NCBI GenBank assembly: GCA_022592435.1
Contig: JABYQS010000813.1
Span: 1-12,731 of the forward strand
Length of the DNA stretch: 12,731 bases
Source: Cerioporus squamosus
Taxonomy: Eukaryota; Basidiomycota; Agaricomycetes; Polyporales; Polyporaceae
Direction: 5' to 3'
Shown: positions 6,201 through 12,731 of the stretch, one piece after another
Layout of the letters: each line of letters begins with the position of its first letter
How positions within the stretch are numbered: position 1 is the stretch's first letter
The notes under the pieces: generated by a model
Seen by the model: the letters and a program-made list of their open reading frames with translations, nothing else
Database searches by the model: none
Told to the model about the DNA's origin: nothing
Position numbers and translations under genes: made by a program

Positions 6201-8766
6201 CGCGAGCACATGAGGCTGAGCGACATTGGCCGCATGGTCAGTGCGATGGCCACGCCTGGGTCGGATGCACTGCGAGGTGCTCGCCGGTTGGTCTTCGAGA
6301 AGATCGCGAAGCCTGTGTGGGCGAACACAACTGTCGCGGAGAAGATTAACCCCTTCGGAACCTTCATCGATTTCGACCCGATCGACGAGCCGTTCAAGGT
6401 CATTTGCGAGGGTTACTACAAGGCGATGAAGGAGGGCCTCGCGGTGATGCGCAAGGACGCGGATTTGGAGAACGGGCCGTTCACTGTGGACCAGCGCGAC
6501 AAGCTCCCCGCGCTCGCGATGCTGGTACACACCTCCGCGAGCGAGTTCCGGGTGTTCGCGTCGAAAAAGCCAGGCAGCGCGGGCGAGCTCAAGACGTTGC
6601 AGACACTGAGCGTCGAGCTGCCGGTGCGGTGGAAGTACCAGCTCCATCATCTTGCTCCGTTCTACGCCTCGAAAGCGTTCCAAGGCATGCGGGCGGCCGC
6701 TGCGAGACATCTGAGCGCGATCGGTGCGTGGGAGTCCGCTGGACGCGAGGGGCGGCACATCCGCATGTGGACTTTCTGGGACGCTCAGCTTGGGAAGGTG
6801 TACGAAGCCGAGGCGCCGCCGCTGCCGGTCACTGCGGACATGCTCGACCTCGACCTCGACACGTTCCTCGAGACCGCCGCCCTCCGGGGCACGTTCGCCG
6901 AGGAGATCTCGGGCATCATCAAGGCGGTGACGTCGTCCAAGGTCGCGCAGTTTGACTGTACGTCTCACACGAAACAGCCAGTCCTCGAGCGCTTGGTTGG
7001 CGAGGGACTCAAAGAATTTGTCTCGGTGAGTGCGCGGTCTGGACGTGCGGTGTATGCGTTGTACTCACTGCGCTTTGTGTGCTTCCAGATCCTGTGGACG
7101 TCCGCGAACCGGCAACTCGCGCGCGCAAGCGGGACGACTTGTCCGTTCGTCGATCCTGTCGGACGGCAGGACCATTTCATCGAGGAGCCCCCGAGCGTGA
7201 CGATGAGATCGGACCCCACAGCGTTCGACTCGCTGCGTCAAATGTTGCATGTAGCTGGCAAGGTGGAGGCTCGGCGGAAGGAACTGGCCAGGTACGAGCG
7301 TGCGTTGGAGAGGCTCGGTTATGAGAAGCCGCAACCCTTTGGCCCGTACGAGGACACGGACGTTCTGCCGCAGGATCTCATCGGCTGGCGCGGGCCCGAG
7401 GATGAGATGAAGCTCCATCCGGGCAGCGTTCCTGGTCGCCTCTTCGCGAAGGCGGCCCCGGCGAAGAAGCAAGGTCGGGGCGGCAAGCGCGACAATCCGT
7501 CGGAGGCCGGCGAGGACATCGAGATGGAGACGGGCGAGAACAAGGCCGCGTCTGCATCTCGGGGAGATGACGAAGGCGAGGGAGACGACGAAGACGAGGG
7601 AGACGACGAAGACGAGGGAGACGACGAAGAGGAGGACGACGAAGAGGAGGACGAGGACGAGGATGACGACAAGAACAAGGGTAGCCACAAGGACGACGAC
7701 GACGATGGGCCTGGTAGCCACCATGAGACCGATGCTGAGGGGGAGGACGACGCAGACTCGGAGCAGGGGGCGGTCGGCAACAAGGCCAGTAGTGGCGACA
7801 CCGACGAGTCTCCTGCCGCGCCCTCGACGCAGCATGCCGAGGAGGGCCGCAAGGACGACGCGAAGTCCGTCTCGCGAGAGGAGGGTGAGCCTGGGCCTCT
7901 CACTCAGACTCGTGCTGGGCCCGGTGGCGACGATGGGCCTTTGGAGCGGTCGACCGCTCGCGAGCCGATGGAGGTTGATCCGCAGAGTTTCTTTATGCCC
8001 AAAGGCAGCCCTCCGACCCCTGAGCACACCGGCGACTCTATGGACTTGTTATTGGACGATGCGCCAGGGCCTCACCGACGTCTCCACAAGGCGGGAAGGC
8101 AAGATGTCATGGTCGACCTGAACAAGCCTCTCGAGGAAGGCGTGGAAGACCTCGCTCACAGTAAGTTCTCTGTCCTTGCTTCACGCGAACGGATCTGGTT
8201 CGTGCACGATGGCGAGCGGTCGACCGCTCGAACAGTACATTCGGCCGCCATCATGCTCCCGAGCGGTCGACCGCTCGAACGGTACATCCGGCCGCTATCA
8301 TGCTCCCGAGCGGTCGACCGCTCGAACGGTACATTTGGCCGCTATCATGCTCCCGAGCGGTCGACCGCTCGAACGGTACATCCGGCCGCTATCATACTCC
8401 TGAGCGGTCGACCGCTCGAACAGGGCCTCCCCACCGTTTCACAGCATTCTGGCACGCACCGAAGCTAATGCAACTACTCGTACAGACGTCAGGTCCCTCG
8501 CAGTCTCCCCTCCGGTCTCTCGCGCTCAAAACGACGGCGTGACGGGCACCGGACCCATCACACGCAAGCGTGCCGCTACCAGTGTGGCAGAGCCGGAAGA
8601 CAAGGCGGCCAAGGTTCTGAAGAAGGACATCCAGAAAGACCCTAGCGCCGCGAGCTCCCGCCAGCCCACCGCGTCGAGGACTCGTCCACGTCCCCAGGTC
8701 GGCGCTAAGGGCAAGGCAAATGCCGCGATGGTTAAGGACAATGACACTGACGCCATGATCTCTTGA
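3222..8766 (+). CDS. Large protein with a ParB/sulfiredoxin-like N-terminal segment and acidic C-terminal region; rest unrecognised
   Basis: Eight exons: 3222-3386, 3448-4087, 4540-4916, 4975-5643, 6005-6124, 6183-7025, 7089-8160, 8486-8766. They splice in phase to 1388 residues ending in TGA. Every junction has GT...AG, and the phases across introns 2 and 7 match. Residues 1-55 are Lys/Gly/Ala-rich and basic. Residues about 120-285 resemble the ParB/Srx/DGQHR fold: MGIQHEEHPMPIAV (126-139), then VLGGQHRRAAVLEY (174-187). A Lys/Gly-rich insertion with coiled-coil character follows, then WTVEVYD (261-267) and LSMN (279-282). Residues about 300-940 are helical and unrecognised. Residues 1098-1166 are very acidic (Asp/Glu runs). 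The last exon has a bipartite-NLS-like KRAAT...KVLKK (1323-1342), which together with the acidic tract suggests a nuclear protein. Biochemical function is unknown. Introns 2, 4 and 7 are long because of palindrome arrays; introns 1, 3, 5 and 6 are 58-63 nt. Exon structure is well supported; function is not. Confidence 0.85.
4132..4481. repeat. Five-unit, 70-bp palindrome array filling intron 2
   Basis: Intron 2 (4088-4539, 452 nt) is mostly this array. Units start with GAGCGG at 4132, 4202, 4272, 4342 and 4412, exactly 70 bp apart. Each has a first palindrome (core TCGA in units 1-3, ACGA in units 4-5), then GAGAGGCACGACRAGTGC. A second, weaker palindrome follows 34 bp in (GAGCGGACGACCGCT at 4166-4180 in unit 1, GAACGG forms in others), then a link ending GATGTTAYSCTSTGAG. 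The tail of the last unit diverges after about 4461. The link also occurs just before unit 1 (from about 4106), so the array starts mid-unit. The donor GTGAGT and acceptor TTACAG lie outside the repeat. Confidence 0.95.
5695..5981. repeat. 35-bp palindrome array (seven full units plus decayed ends) in intron 4
   Basis: Intron 4 (5644-6004, 361 nt) holds units starting at 5730, 5765, 5800, 5835, 5870, 5905 and 5940, exactly 35 bp apart. Each is a 16-bp imperfect palindrome, GAGCGGCCGTCCGCTC, plus a 19-bp link GAAMGAGGATTTARGGTGC (the link of the first unit differs up to AGGATTTAGG). Decayed copies lie at 5695-5710 and 5975-5981. In the units at 5695 and 5765 the palindrome is present as its reverse complement (core ACGG rather than CCGT) although the flanking link keeps its orientation. 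Splice sites GTGAGT (5644) and TTTCAG (ending 6004) and a CTAAC branch site at about 5987 lie outside the array. Confidence 0.96.
7572..7625 (+). repeat. 18-bp in-frame tandem repeat coding for the acidic tract
   Basis: Three 18-bp units (7572-7589, 7590-7607, 7608-7625) of the form GAAGRCGAGGGAGACGAC each encode six residues, E-(G/D)-E-G-D-D. They form the start of the Asp/Glu-rich region of the gene 1 product. The number of units is likely to vary between strains by slippage without shifting the frame. Confidence 0.9.
7944..7959. repeat. Exact 16-bp palindrome inside coding exon 7
   Basis: GAGCGGTCGACCGCTC lies in frame in gene 1 exon 7 and encodes Glu-Arg-Ser-Thr-Ala plus the first base of an Arg codon (residues 1224-1229). 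The flanking sequence is ordinary low-complexity coding sequence, not an array unit. It is the only copy in a coding exon. Confidence 0.97.
8214..8417. repeat. Five-copy, 47-bp palindrome array in intron 7
   Basis: Intron 7 (8161-8485, 325 nt; donor GTAAGT, acceptor TACAG) contains exact GAGCGGTCGACCGCTC copies at 8214, 8261, 8308, 8355 and 8402, spaced exactly 47 bp. The 31-bp link runs from GAACRGTACAT through CGGCCGC or TGGCCGC to ATCATRCTCC. All five palindromes are perfect, and the links differ at only a few sites, so this array looks young. Confidence 0.97.
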
Positions 8767-9251
8767 ACTTCGTTGTCACGCCATCTCTTGTGATGCCTCC
8801 CCCGCCGCTGTCCCCGCCGCATGTCTGTCGTTCGCTGAACGCTTTGTTTCTTGATTGTACTTATATCGCATATCCCCCCGCTCCCGCCGCATACTTCCCT
8901 CCATGTACAACTGACACTCATCCGCTGTATGTTCCCCGCTTACATAATCGAATGCAATTGGCTCTCTCACTCTACAAGATGACTCGCCTGGAATGACACA
9001 CCCCCGCGAGCAGACAAATAGCGGCCGAGTCCCCGCTGCCTGAACAAAGTTGCCGATCCGCCCTAGTCTAATCACACTAATTAGACTCTGCAAAGTCTAT
9101 ACCCTACCGCCTCCTCGGCGTCGCATCAATCGTTGCTCCGTTGTCAAAACTCGGGCGCGCTCGCCTCCCACCCTTACCCTAACTCCCCAAGTTGTCGCCC
9201 CCTGCCTCCAGCATTCTATCTCCCGCTGCTCGCGATCTCCCGCCGCTCGCG
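8767..9251. other. Intergenic region between genes 1 and 2
   Basis: There is no gene here. It must hold the 3' end of gene 1 and the promoter of gene 2. A T/A-rich stretch at about 8846-8872 (TTGTACTTATATCGCATAT) could lie near the polyadenylation region of gene 1. An inverted repeat at 9065-9087 and a 17-bp direct repeat reaching the gene 2 start are listed separately. The sequence becomes very C-rich on the + strand from about 9100 towards gene 2, as often seen in fungal leaders. Confidence 0.6.
9065..9087. repeat. 8-bp perfect inverted repeat with 7-base loop
   Basis: AGTCTAAT (9065-9072) and ATTAGACT (9080-9087) are perfect reverse complements around CACACTA. A further AGTCTA follows at 9094-9099. 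It lies 165-187 bp before the gene 2 start codon. It could be a regulator binding site or chance; no known motif is recognised. Confidence 0.6.
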
Positions 9252-9253
9252 AT
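9221..9253 (+). repeat. 17-bp direct repeat running into the gene 2 start codon
   Basis: TCCCGCTGCTCGCGAT (9221-9236) recurs as TCCCGCCGCTCGCGAT (9238-9253) with one mismatch at a 17-bp period. The second copy ends on the first two bases of the ATG of gene 2, whereas in the first copy the matching position reads ATC. The duplication therefore overlaps translation start. Confidence 0.85.
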
Positions 9254-10267
9254 GGACGACAACTTCGCCTTCTACGACGATCATCAGGACCCGTTCTTGG
9301 AAGATGATGAAGTGCAGGAGGAAGACATCGAGTGCGTCTCTCGGGGCCTCTGACCCTTGTCCTGCTTGGTGCAAACCGCCCTAACCGTACCTCTTCCCCT
9401 CTCTCATAGCCAACTTGAGGAGCCCCTTGGTGCAGCGGCGTACAACGACGGTGAGGAGGATGGTCCTCTTCGCGAGCCGTACAACATCAGCTTCGTCCCG
9501 CCGACCATGGTGACCGAGGACAGCGTGTCGCAAGAGGAAGTCACCCGCGGCCATCTCGTCGCGGACACTCACTTTGACGAGTTGGCCCAGAGGTACGTCG
9601 AGATGCCGACCAGAACCGTCCTCCTCTCCGACCTCGAGCGCAACTTCAACTCCCACAACCAAGAGAGGGCTCTCTCGCTCCTCCAGCGGAAGAACCTTCT
9701 GAAGGTCGACAGCCGCTACCTGTACGCCGCGAACGATCCCAAGATCTACTGGAAGCTGAGCGAGGTGCGCACATGTTGTCCCCCCCTTTGCGCTCTCTGT
9801 GTCTGATGCCATCCGTTCGCGCTCGCCCTCCCGTGCTCTTTTCAACGTGCAGGTGCGCTGGGACTGCGACATCCGCGTTCCAAAGGAGCTCGGTTTTGGT
9901 GCTGTGTTGCCGCCAGTCGAAAAACCGGACTGGTCGTTCACGATGCGCTTTGACCGCCGCCACTGGACGTTCAAGGGTGATCGTCGTGTCCTCGGCTTCA
10001 AGCCCGACCACCGCATGCTATACATCGGGCAGGCTCCGATGCACGCCGATGTGTTCATTGCGCTCATGCCTGTGAACGCCTTGGTCGCGGACCCCGAACC
10101 CGTCCGCCACACCCGCGTGCCCACGACGATGACTTCTGTCGTGGCCCGTATCACCATCTCGATGATCGTGTACATGCTCGTCAAGGCTGGCTACAGCACT
10201 ATATATATGACCCAACAGTATCCAGACGTCGAGAAAGAGTATGAGTGGAGGTTACAAACCAACATCT
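9252..10267 (+). pseudogene. Gene 2: unrecognised protein, 3' part interrupted by a retrotransposon
   Basis: Exons 9252-9331, 9410-9764 and 9853 onwards join in phase; introns are 78 and 88 nt, the first with CTAAC branch site and CATAG acceptor. 283 residues are readable before the LTR at 10268. Residues 15-45 are acidic. Residues about 97-143 (from LLSDLERNF to IYWKL) have the helix-turn-helix-wing rhythm of a winged helix, a weak call. Residues 170-204 contain PDWSFTMRFDRRHWTF and a following FKPDHRMLYIG, rich in Trp, Arg and His; I do not recognise this segment. The reading frame continues 57 codons into the LTR and stops at 10441-10443, giving a chimeric tail. The genuine C terminus should lie beyond the retrotransposon, outside the window. 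Start at 9252 is the first in-frame ATG after a C-rich leader. Same strand as gene 1, 485 bp downstream. Whether the chimeric product is made or works is unknown. Confidence 0.75.
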
Positions 10268-10989
10268 TGTTACATCCCGTGCTCCAAGACACCCAACTCC
10301 GGACTCAACTCCGACCGGACTCCGGTTCGTCCGTTGACTCATACTTACTTCCTCATCCTTTCGTTGTGACTCATCCTTACTACGATACTTACCCCTTATT
10401 ATCCGCTCCCCTCGAACTCCGATCACCTCCGCAGTCCCGATAGTATTACCCGTTTGTATCCGCACTTGTATCCACTTGTATCCGCACTTGCCTCCATTTC
10501 CTATTGGCTACTTACTTGCTTCCGCCTTGGCACCGGACTCCGACTCCTGTCTCTACTTTTAGCTTACCCCTTTCGGACCTCCGGACTTTAGTATTTAAGT
10601 CTGCTTGTATTCTCCCTTAGACCTCAGTTCTGATATCTCGTTTACTTCCCTCTTATCCTTCTCGGTATCAACAACTCAATCTATTGCCTTCTCTTCTGAA
10701 ATCCGTCCGCACCTTCGTCCGGACTTCCGACCTCTGACCTCCGACCTCCGTCTTCCGACTCTGGTCATTCAGCTTCTGACTCTCTGGTTCCCTCTCTGCT
10801 TGACTTCCTCCATCGTTGCTTGCTCCGGTATAAACTCCGGAGTTCTGTTCCTTTGCAAATAGAAGACACCTTGCGTCTCCTCAGGGCGTTGGTCAATAAC
10901 TTCGCCGAAGTCTTCACCTCCGCGCTGCCTTCGGACTTCGGACTTCGGACTTCCTTCCGGAGTTTGACTTGGCACGCACAGTCTTAACA
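10268..10989 (+). repeat. 5' LTR (about 722 bp)
   Basis: The left end reads TGTTACATC and the right end CTTAACA, giving matching inverted termini TGTTA...TAACA with the standard TG...CA. The left edge coincides with the loss of gene 2 coding sense, and the right edge lies 29 bases before the gag ATG. Inside are a TATA-like TATTTAAG at 10592-10599 and small direct repeats: TTGTATCC three times at about 10454-10485, and TTCGGAC three times at 10930-10950. Without the 3' LTR the ends are inferred from termini and context only. Confidence 0.7.
10592..10599 (+). promoter_or_regulatory. TATA-like box in LTR
   Basis: TATTTAAG lies in the middle of the LTR, in the position expected for the U3 promoter, followed by a pyrimidine-rich stretch. 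Transcription of the retrotransposon would start shortly downstream. The role is inferred from position. Confidence 0.45.
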
Positions 10990-11005
10990 GTATATCAGAA
11001 CTCCA
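10990..11005 (+). other. Candidate primer-binding site
   Basis: Immediately after the LTR end the sequence reads GTATATCAGAACTCC. TATCAGAAC resembles the TATCAGAGC part of the primer-binding site complementary to initiator tRNA-Met, but the usual leading TGG is missing. The position is right for a primer site; the identity of the primer tRNA is tentative. Confidence 0.4.
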
Positions 11006-11018
11006 CTGAGGATTCGCT

Positions 11019-12509
11019 ATGCACGACGAGGATTCCTCCTTCCTAGGATTCACCGCTCGTCGTGGAGGCGCGCTTTCGGCCCCTCCGGAGACTCCAACTC
11101 GTCGCGGAGTAGCTTCTTTCCAACTCGGAGACATTGCATCTTCGACTGAGTCTACCCGCGCCGCATCTCCGGAACAGCCTCCGGCCTCCATGGTATCTCC
11201 GTCCAACCCTTTCGCTTCCTCCTCACGCCTCTACCGGACCCCGTCCCAAGGGTTGTCGGCCTCGACCTCCGGGCCTGCTCCGGCTCGGACACAGTCGACC
11301 TCGGTTACCGGACCTCCCCAACCCGCCGTCCGGACCACCGCTCAGTCAACTCAGACTGCAGCTCAGCCGCCTCAAGGCCCGTCTCAGGCCGCTACCCAGC
11401 ACGGAACCTCCGGTCCCACCCAGGCAAACTCCGGAGCCACAGCTCAGGCTCAGGCTCCGACTACACAGTCAGCCAGCCAAAGCCAAACAAACCCGGACTT
11501 AGCTGCCGCTCTAGTTATGCTCGCTCAAACCCTCCAGAACCCGGCTCCGGCTGGCTCCTCCGCCAAGTCGGCCTCCTATGAGCGTAACAACGTCCGGGAT
11601 CCGGATCCGTTCGACGGAGCGGACACCACCAAACTCCGTTCCTTCTTCGCCCAGTTAGAGCTCGTCTTCAAGGCTCGACCTCGGACATTCGACACGGACG
11701 AGAAGAAGGTCACCTACGCGATATCACACCTTAAAGGCATCGCTCTCGCATGGTTCGAACCCTTCCTTCTAGAATCTCCGACCGGCAACCCACCGGTGTT
11801 CATGTCGGACTACGAGGTCTTCCAAGACGAACTCCGGGCGAACTTCGGACCTTATGATGTCGTCGGCACCGCCGAACACGAGCTCGAGAACCTCTCTATG
11901 TCCGATAACCAACGCGTAGCTCGATACATCACCCAGTTCAACCGACTCGCCACTCAAGTCGAGTGGGGCCCCGGAGCTCTTCGTTACCAGTTCTACAAGG
12001 GACTTCCGGCTCGTCTCAAAGACCGTATCTCCGAGATCGGCAAGCCGAAGGACCTGAACAAACTCCGAGAGCTCGCTCAGTCCATCGACGCTCGCTACTG
12101 GGAACGCAAGACCGAGCAGAATCGCGAGACTCGGACTTCGTCCTCGAGCAACAAGATCTCCGGGTCGTCTAAGTCTCCGACATCATCATCTTCCTTTCCG
12201 ACGTCTGGGCACTCCTCCTCGTCTTCGAAACCCTTCACTCCGAAGAACCCTCCGAAGCCCGGAACTCCGAAGACTCCGCCGAAGACTCCGAAGCCCTACG
12301 CCGATAAGCTGGGCAAGGACGGCAAGTTAACTCAGGAAGAACGTCAGCGTCGCTTCGCCAACAATCTGTGCCTTTTCTGTGGTGGCGCCGGACATACCGC
12401 GGACGCCTGTCCCAAGAAGTCCGTCGCTGCTAAAGGCCGCGCTGCTCAGGTCGCGGAGGCTCCCGTTGCTCCGGAAAATCCTCCGGTCCCTGCGGAGCCA
12501 AAAAACTAG
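11019..12509 (+). CDS. gag: Gag polyprotein of Ty3/Gypsy retrotransposon
   Basis: 496 residues, single exon. Gag packages element RNA into virus-like particles. Residues 1-180 are rich in Ser, Thr, Pro, Gln and Ala, a disordered N terminus. Residues about 194-365 are the retrotransposon gag core, from DPDPFDGADTTKL through ISHLKGIALAWFEP and the FNRLATQVEWG region to IDARYWE. Residues 370-435 are Ser/Pro/Lys-rich with SKSPTSSSS and repeated TPKTPPK motifs. A CCHC zinc knuckle, C-x2-C-x4-H-x4-C, occupies Cys451, Cys454, His459 and Cys464 and would bind RNA. The ATG is the first one after the LTR in this frame. The frame ends with TAG at 12507-12509 shortly after the knuckle, as expected for a separate gag. 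No internal stops, so gag is intact. Confidence 0.95.
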   Translation: MHDEDSSFLGFTARRGGALSAPPETPTRRGVASFQLGDIASSTESTRAASPEQPPASMVSPSNPFASSSRLYRTPSQGLSASTSGPAPARTQSTSVTGPPQPAVRTTAQSTQTAAQPPQGPSQAATQHGTSGPTQANSGATAQAQAPTTQSASQSQTNPDLAAALVMLAQTLQNPAPAGSSAKSASYERNNVRDPDPFDGADTTKLRSFFAQLELVFKARPRTFDTDEKKVTYAISHLKGIALAWFEPFLLESPTGNPPVFMSDYEVFQDELRANFGPYDVVGTAEHELENLSMSDNQRVARYITQFNRLATQVEWGPGALRYQFYKGLPARLKDRISEIGKPKDLNKLRELAQSIDARYWERKTEQNRETRTSSSSNKISGSSKSPTSSSSFPTSGHSSSSSKPFTPKNPPKPGTPKTPPKTPKPYADKLGKDGKLTQEERQRRFANNLCLFCGGAGHTADACPKKSVAAKGRAAQVAEAPVAPENPPVPAEPKN

Positions 12510-12557
12510 GCTGCGATCCTCCGCAATCCGCGTGCGGTGTAGATCGCGTTGACTTGA

Positions 12558-12731
12558 CACGCGGAACCGCAACTCCGTCTCAACGCTTCCGCTCTTTCCG
12601 ATCCGTCCTCTCTGCTTCTCCAACTCTACTCCGAAAATCTACAAACTCCGTTCACTGCCCTCGTCGACTCCGGCTCGTCGCATTGCTTCCTCGACTCGGA
12701 CTTCGTCGATCAGCATGAACTCCAGACTACG
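12558..12731 (+). CDS. pol: Start of pol: retroviral-type aspartic protease (partial)
   Basis: The frame is open from 12558, after a stop, to the window edge. It encodes FTALVDSGSSHCFLD near 12651-12695: the D-S-G active-site triad of retropepsin-type aspartic proteases preceded by hydrophobic residues. The protease cuts Gag and Pol polyproteins. This frame is the same as gag, but TAG at 12507, TAG at 12540 and TGA at 12555 lie between. There is no obvious start codon. Expression could need recoding or reinitiation, or the stops could be decay of this copy. Confidence 0.65.

Larger units (their letters stand above)
10268..12731 (+). mobile_element. Ty3/Gypsy LTR retrotransposon, 5' part
   Basis: The order is LTR, gag, then the start of pol with an aspartic protease motif, all on the + strand. 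The element runs off the right edge, so reverse transcriptase, RNase H, integrase and 3' LTR are not visible. The gag core and the LTR-gag-protease order fit Ty3/Gypsy (Metaviridae); confirming the family needs the pol order downstream. If the left boundary is right, the target duplication should be CATCT (10263-10267), to be found again after the 3' LTR. Stop codons between gag and the protease frame raise doubt about activity. Confidence 0.88.

Noticed and set aside
6957..6980. Tiny intron GTACGT...ACAG in exon 6
   Set aside because: It would be only about 20-25 nt, too short to splice, and the reading frame is open and sensible across it.
7065..8027. Long antisense open frame opposite exon 7
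   Set aside because: It is the shadow of a GC-rich, acidic coding exon. Its product is low-complexity Leu/Val/Arg, and the sense strand has consistent splicing.
2627..8417. The 16-bp palindrome as a parS-like site bound by the ParB-like gene 1 product
   Set aside because: Length and symmetry are suggestive, but parS recognition uses a helix-turn-helix domain that I cannot identify in gene 1. There is no other evidence for the link.
9799..9852. Separate gene starting at the ATG at 9799
   Set aside because: That ATG lies in intron 2 of gene 2; the downstream sequence joins in phase to the preceding exon through GTGCGC...GTGCAG.

Overview
The window reads as nuclear DNA of a basidiomycete fungus, most likely an agaricomycete and possibly a polypore; this is a judgement from gene style, not a database match. 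Genes are GC-rich and intron-dense. Most introns are 58-88 nt with GTGAGT/GTAAGT-like donors, CTAAC/CTGAT-type branch sites and YAG acceptors. A CT-rich block lies upstream of the first gene, and a Ty3/Gypsy retrotransposon sits at the right end.

Layout. 1-520: about three copies of a 169-bp tandem repeat. 520-2330: no gene seen; small degenerate duplications at about 770-1270. 2332-2579: a 248-bp element with 25-bp perfect terminal inverted repeats, MITE-like. 2627-2696: two extended perfect palindromes. 2700-3221: presumed promoter and leader of gene 1. 3222-8766: gene 1, eight exons, predicted 1388 residues. 8767-9251: intergenic. 9252-10267: gene 2, three exons visible, cut by a retrotransposon. 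10268-12731: 5' LTR, gag and the start of pol of that retrotransposon, which runs off the window.

Two things stand out. First, one short palindrome, GAGCGG-N4-CCGCTC (usually with TCGA in the middle), recurs dozens of times. It lies in every tandem array of the window: 169 bp at the left edge, 70 bp in intron 2, 35 bp in intron 4 and 47 bp in intron 7 of gene 1. It is also found once inside coding exon 7. Sequence between palindromes differs from array to array, so the palindrome is the shared element. Second, gene 1 has near its N terminus a segment that reads like a ParB/sulfiredoxin/DGQHR-type fold. It has an 'MGI...PIAV' strand, a 'VLGGQHRRAAVLEY' box, and, after a Lys/Gly-rich insertion, 'WTVEVYD...LSMN'. 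I do not recognise the rest of gene 1.

Gene 2 starts 485 bp downstream on the same strand. It has a possible winged-helix segment and an unrecognised Trp/Arg-rich region. Nothing in the sequence proves that genes 1 and 2 work together; adjacency and shared strand are the only links. The retrotransposon appears to have landed in the third exon of gene 2, so the allele here is probably broken.
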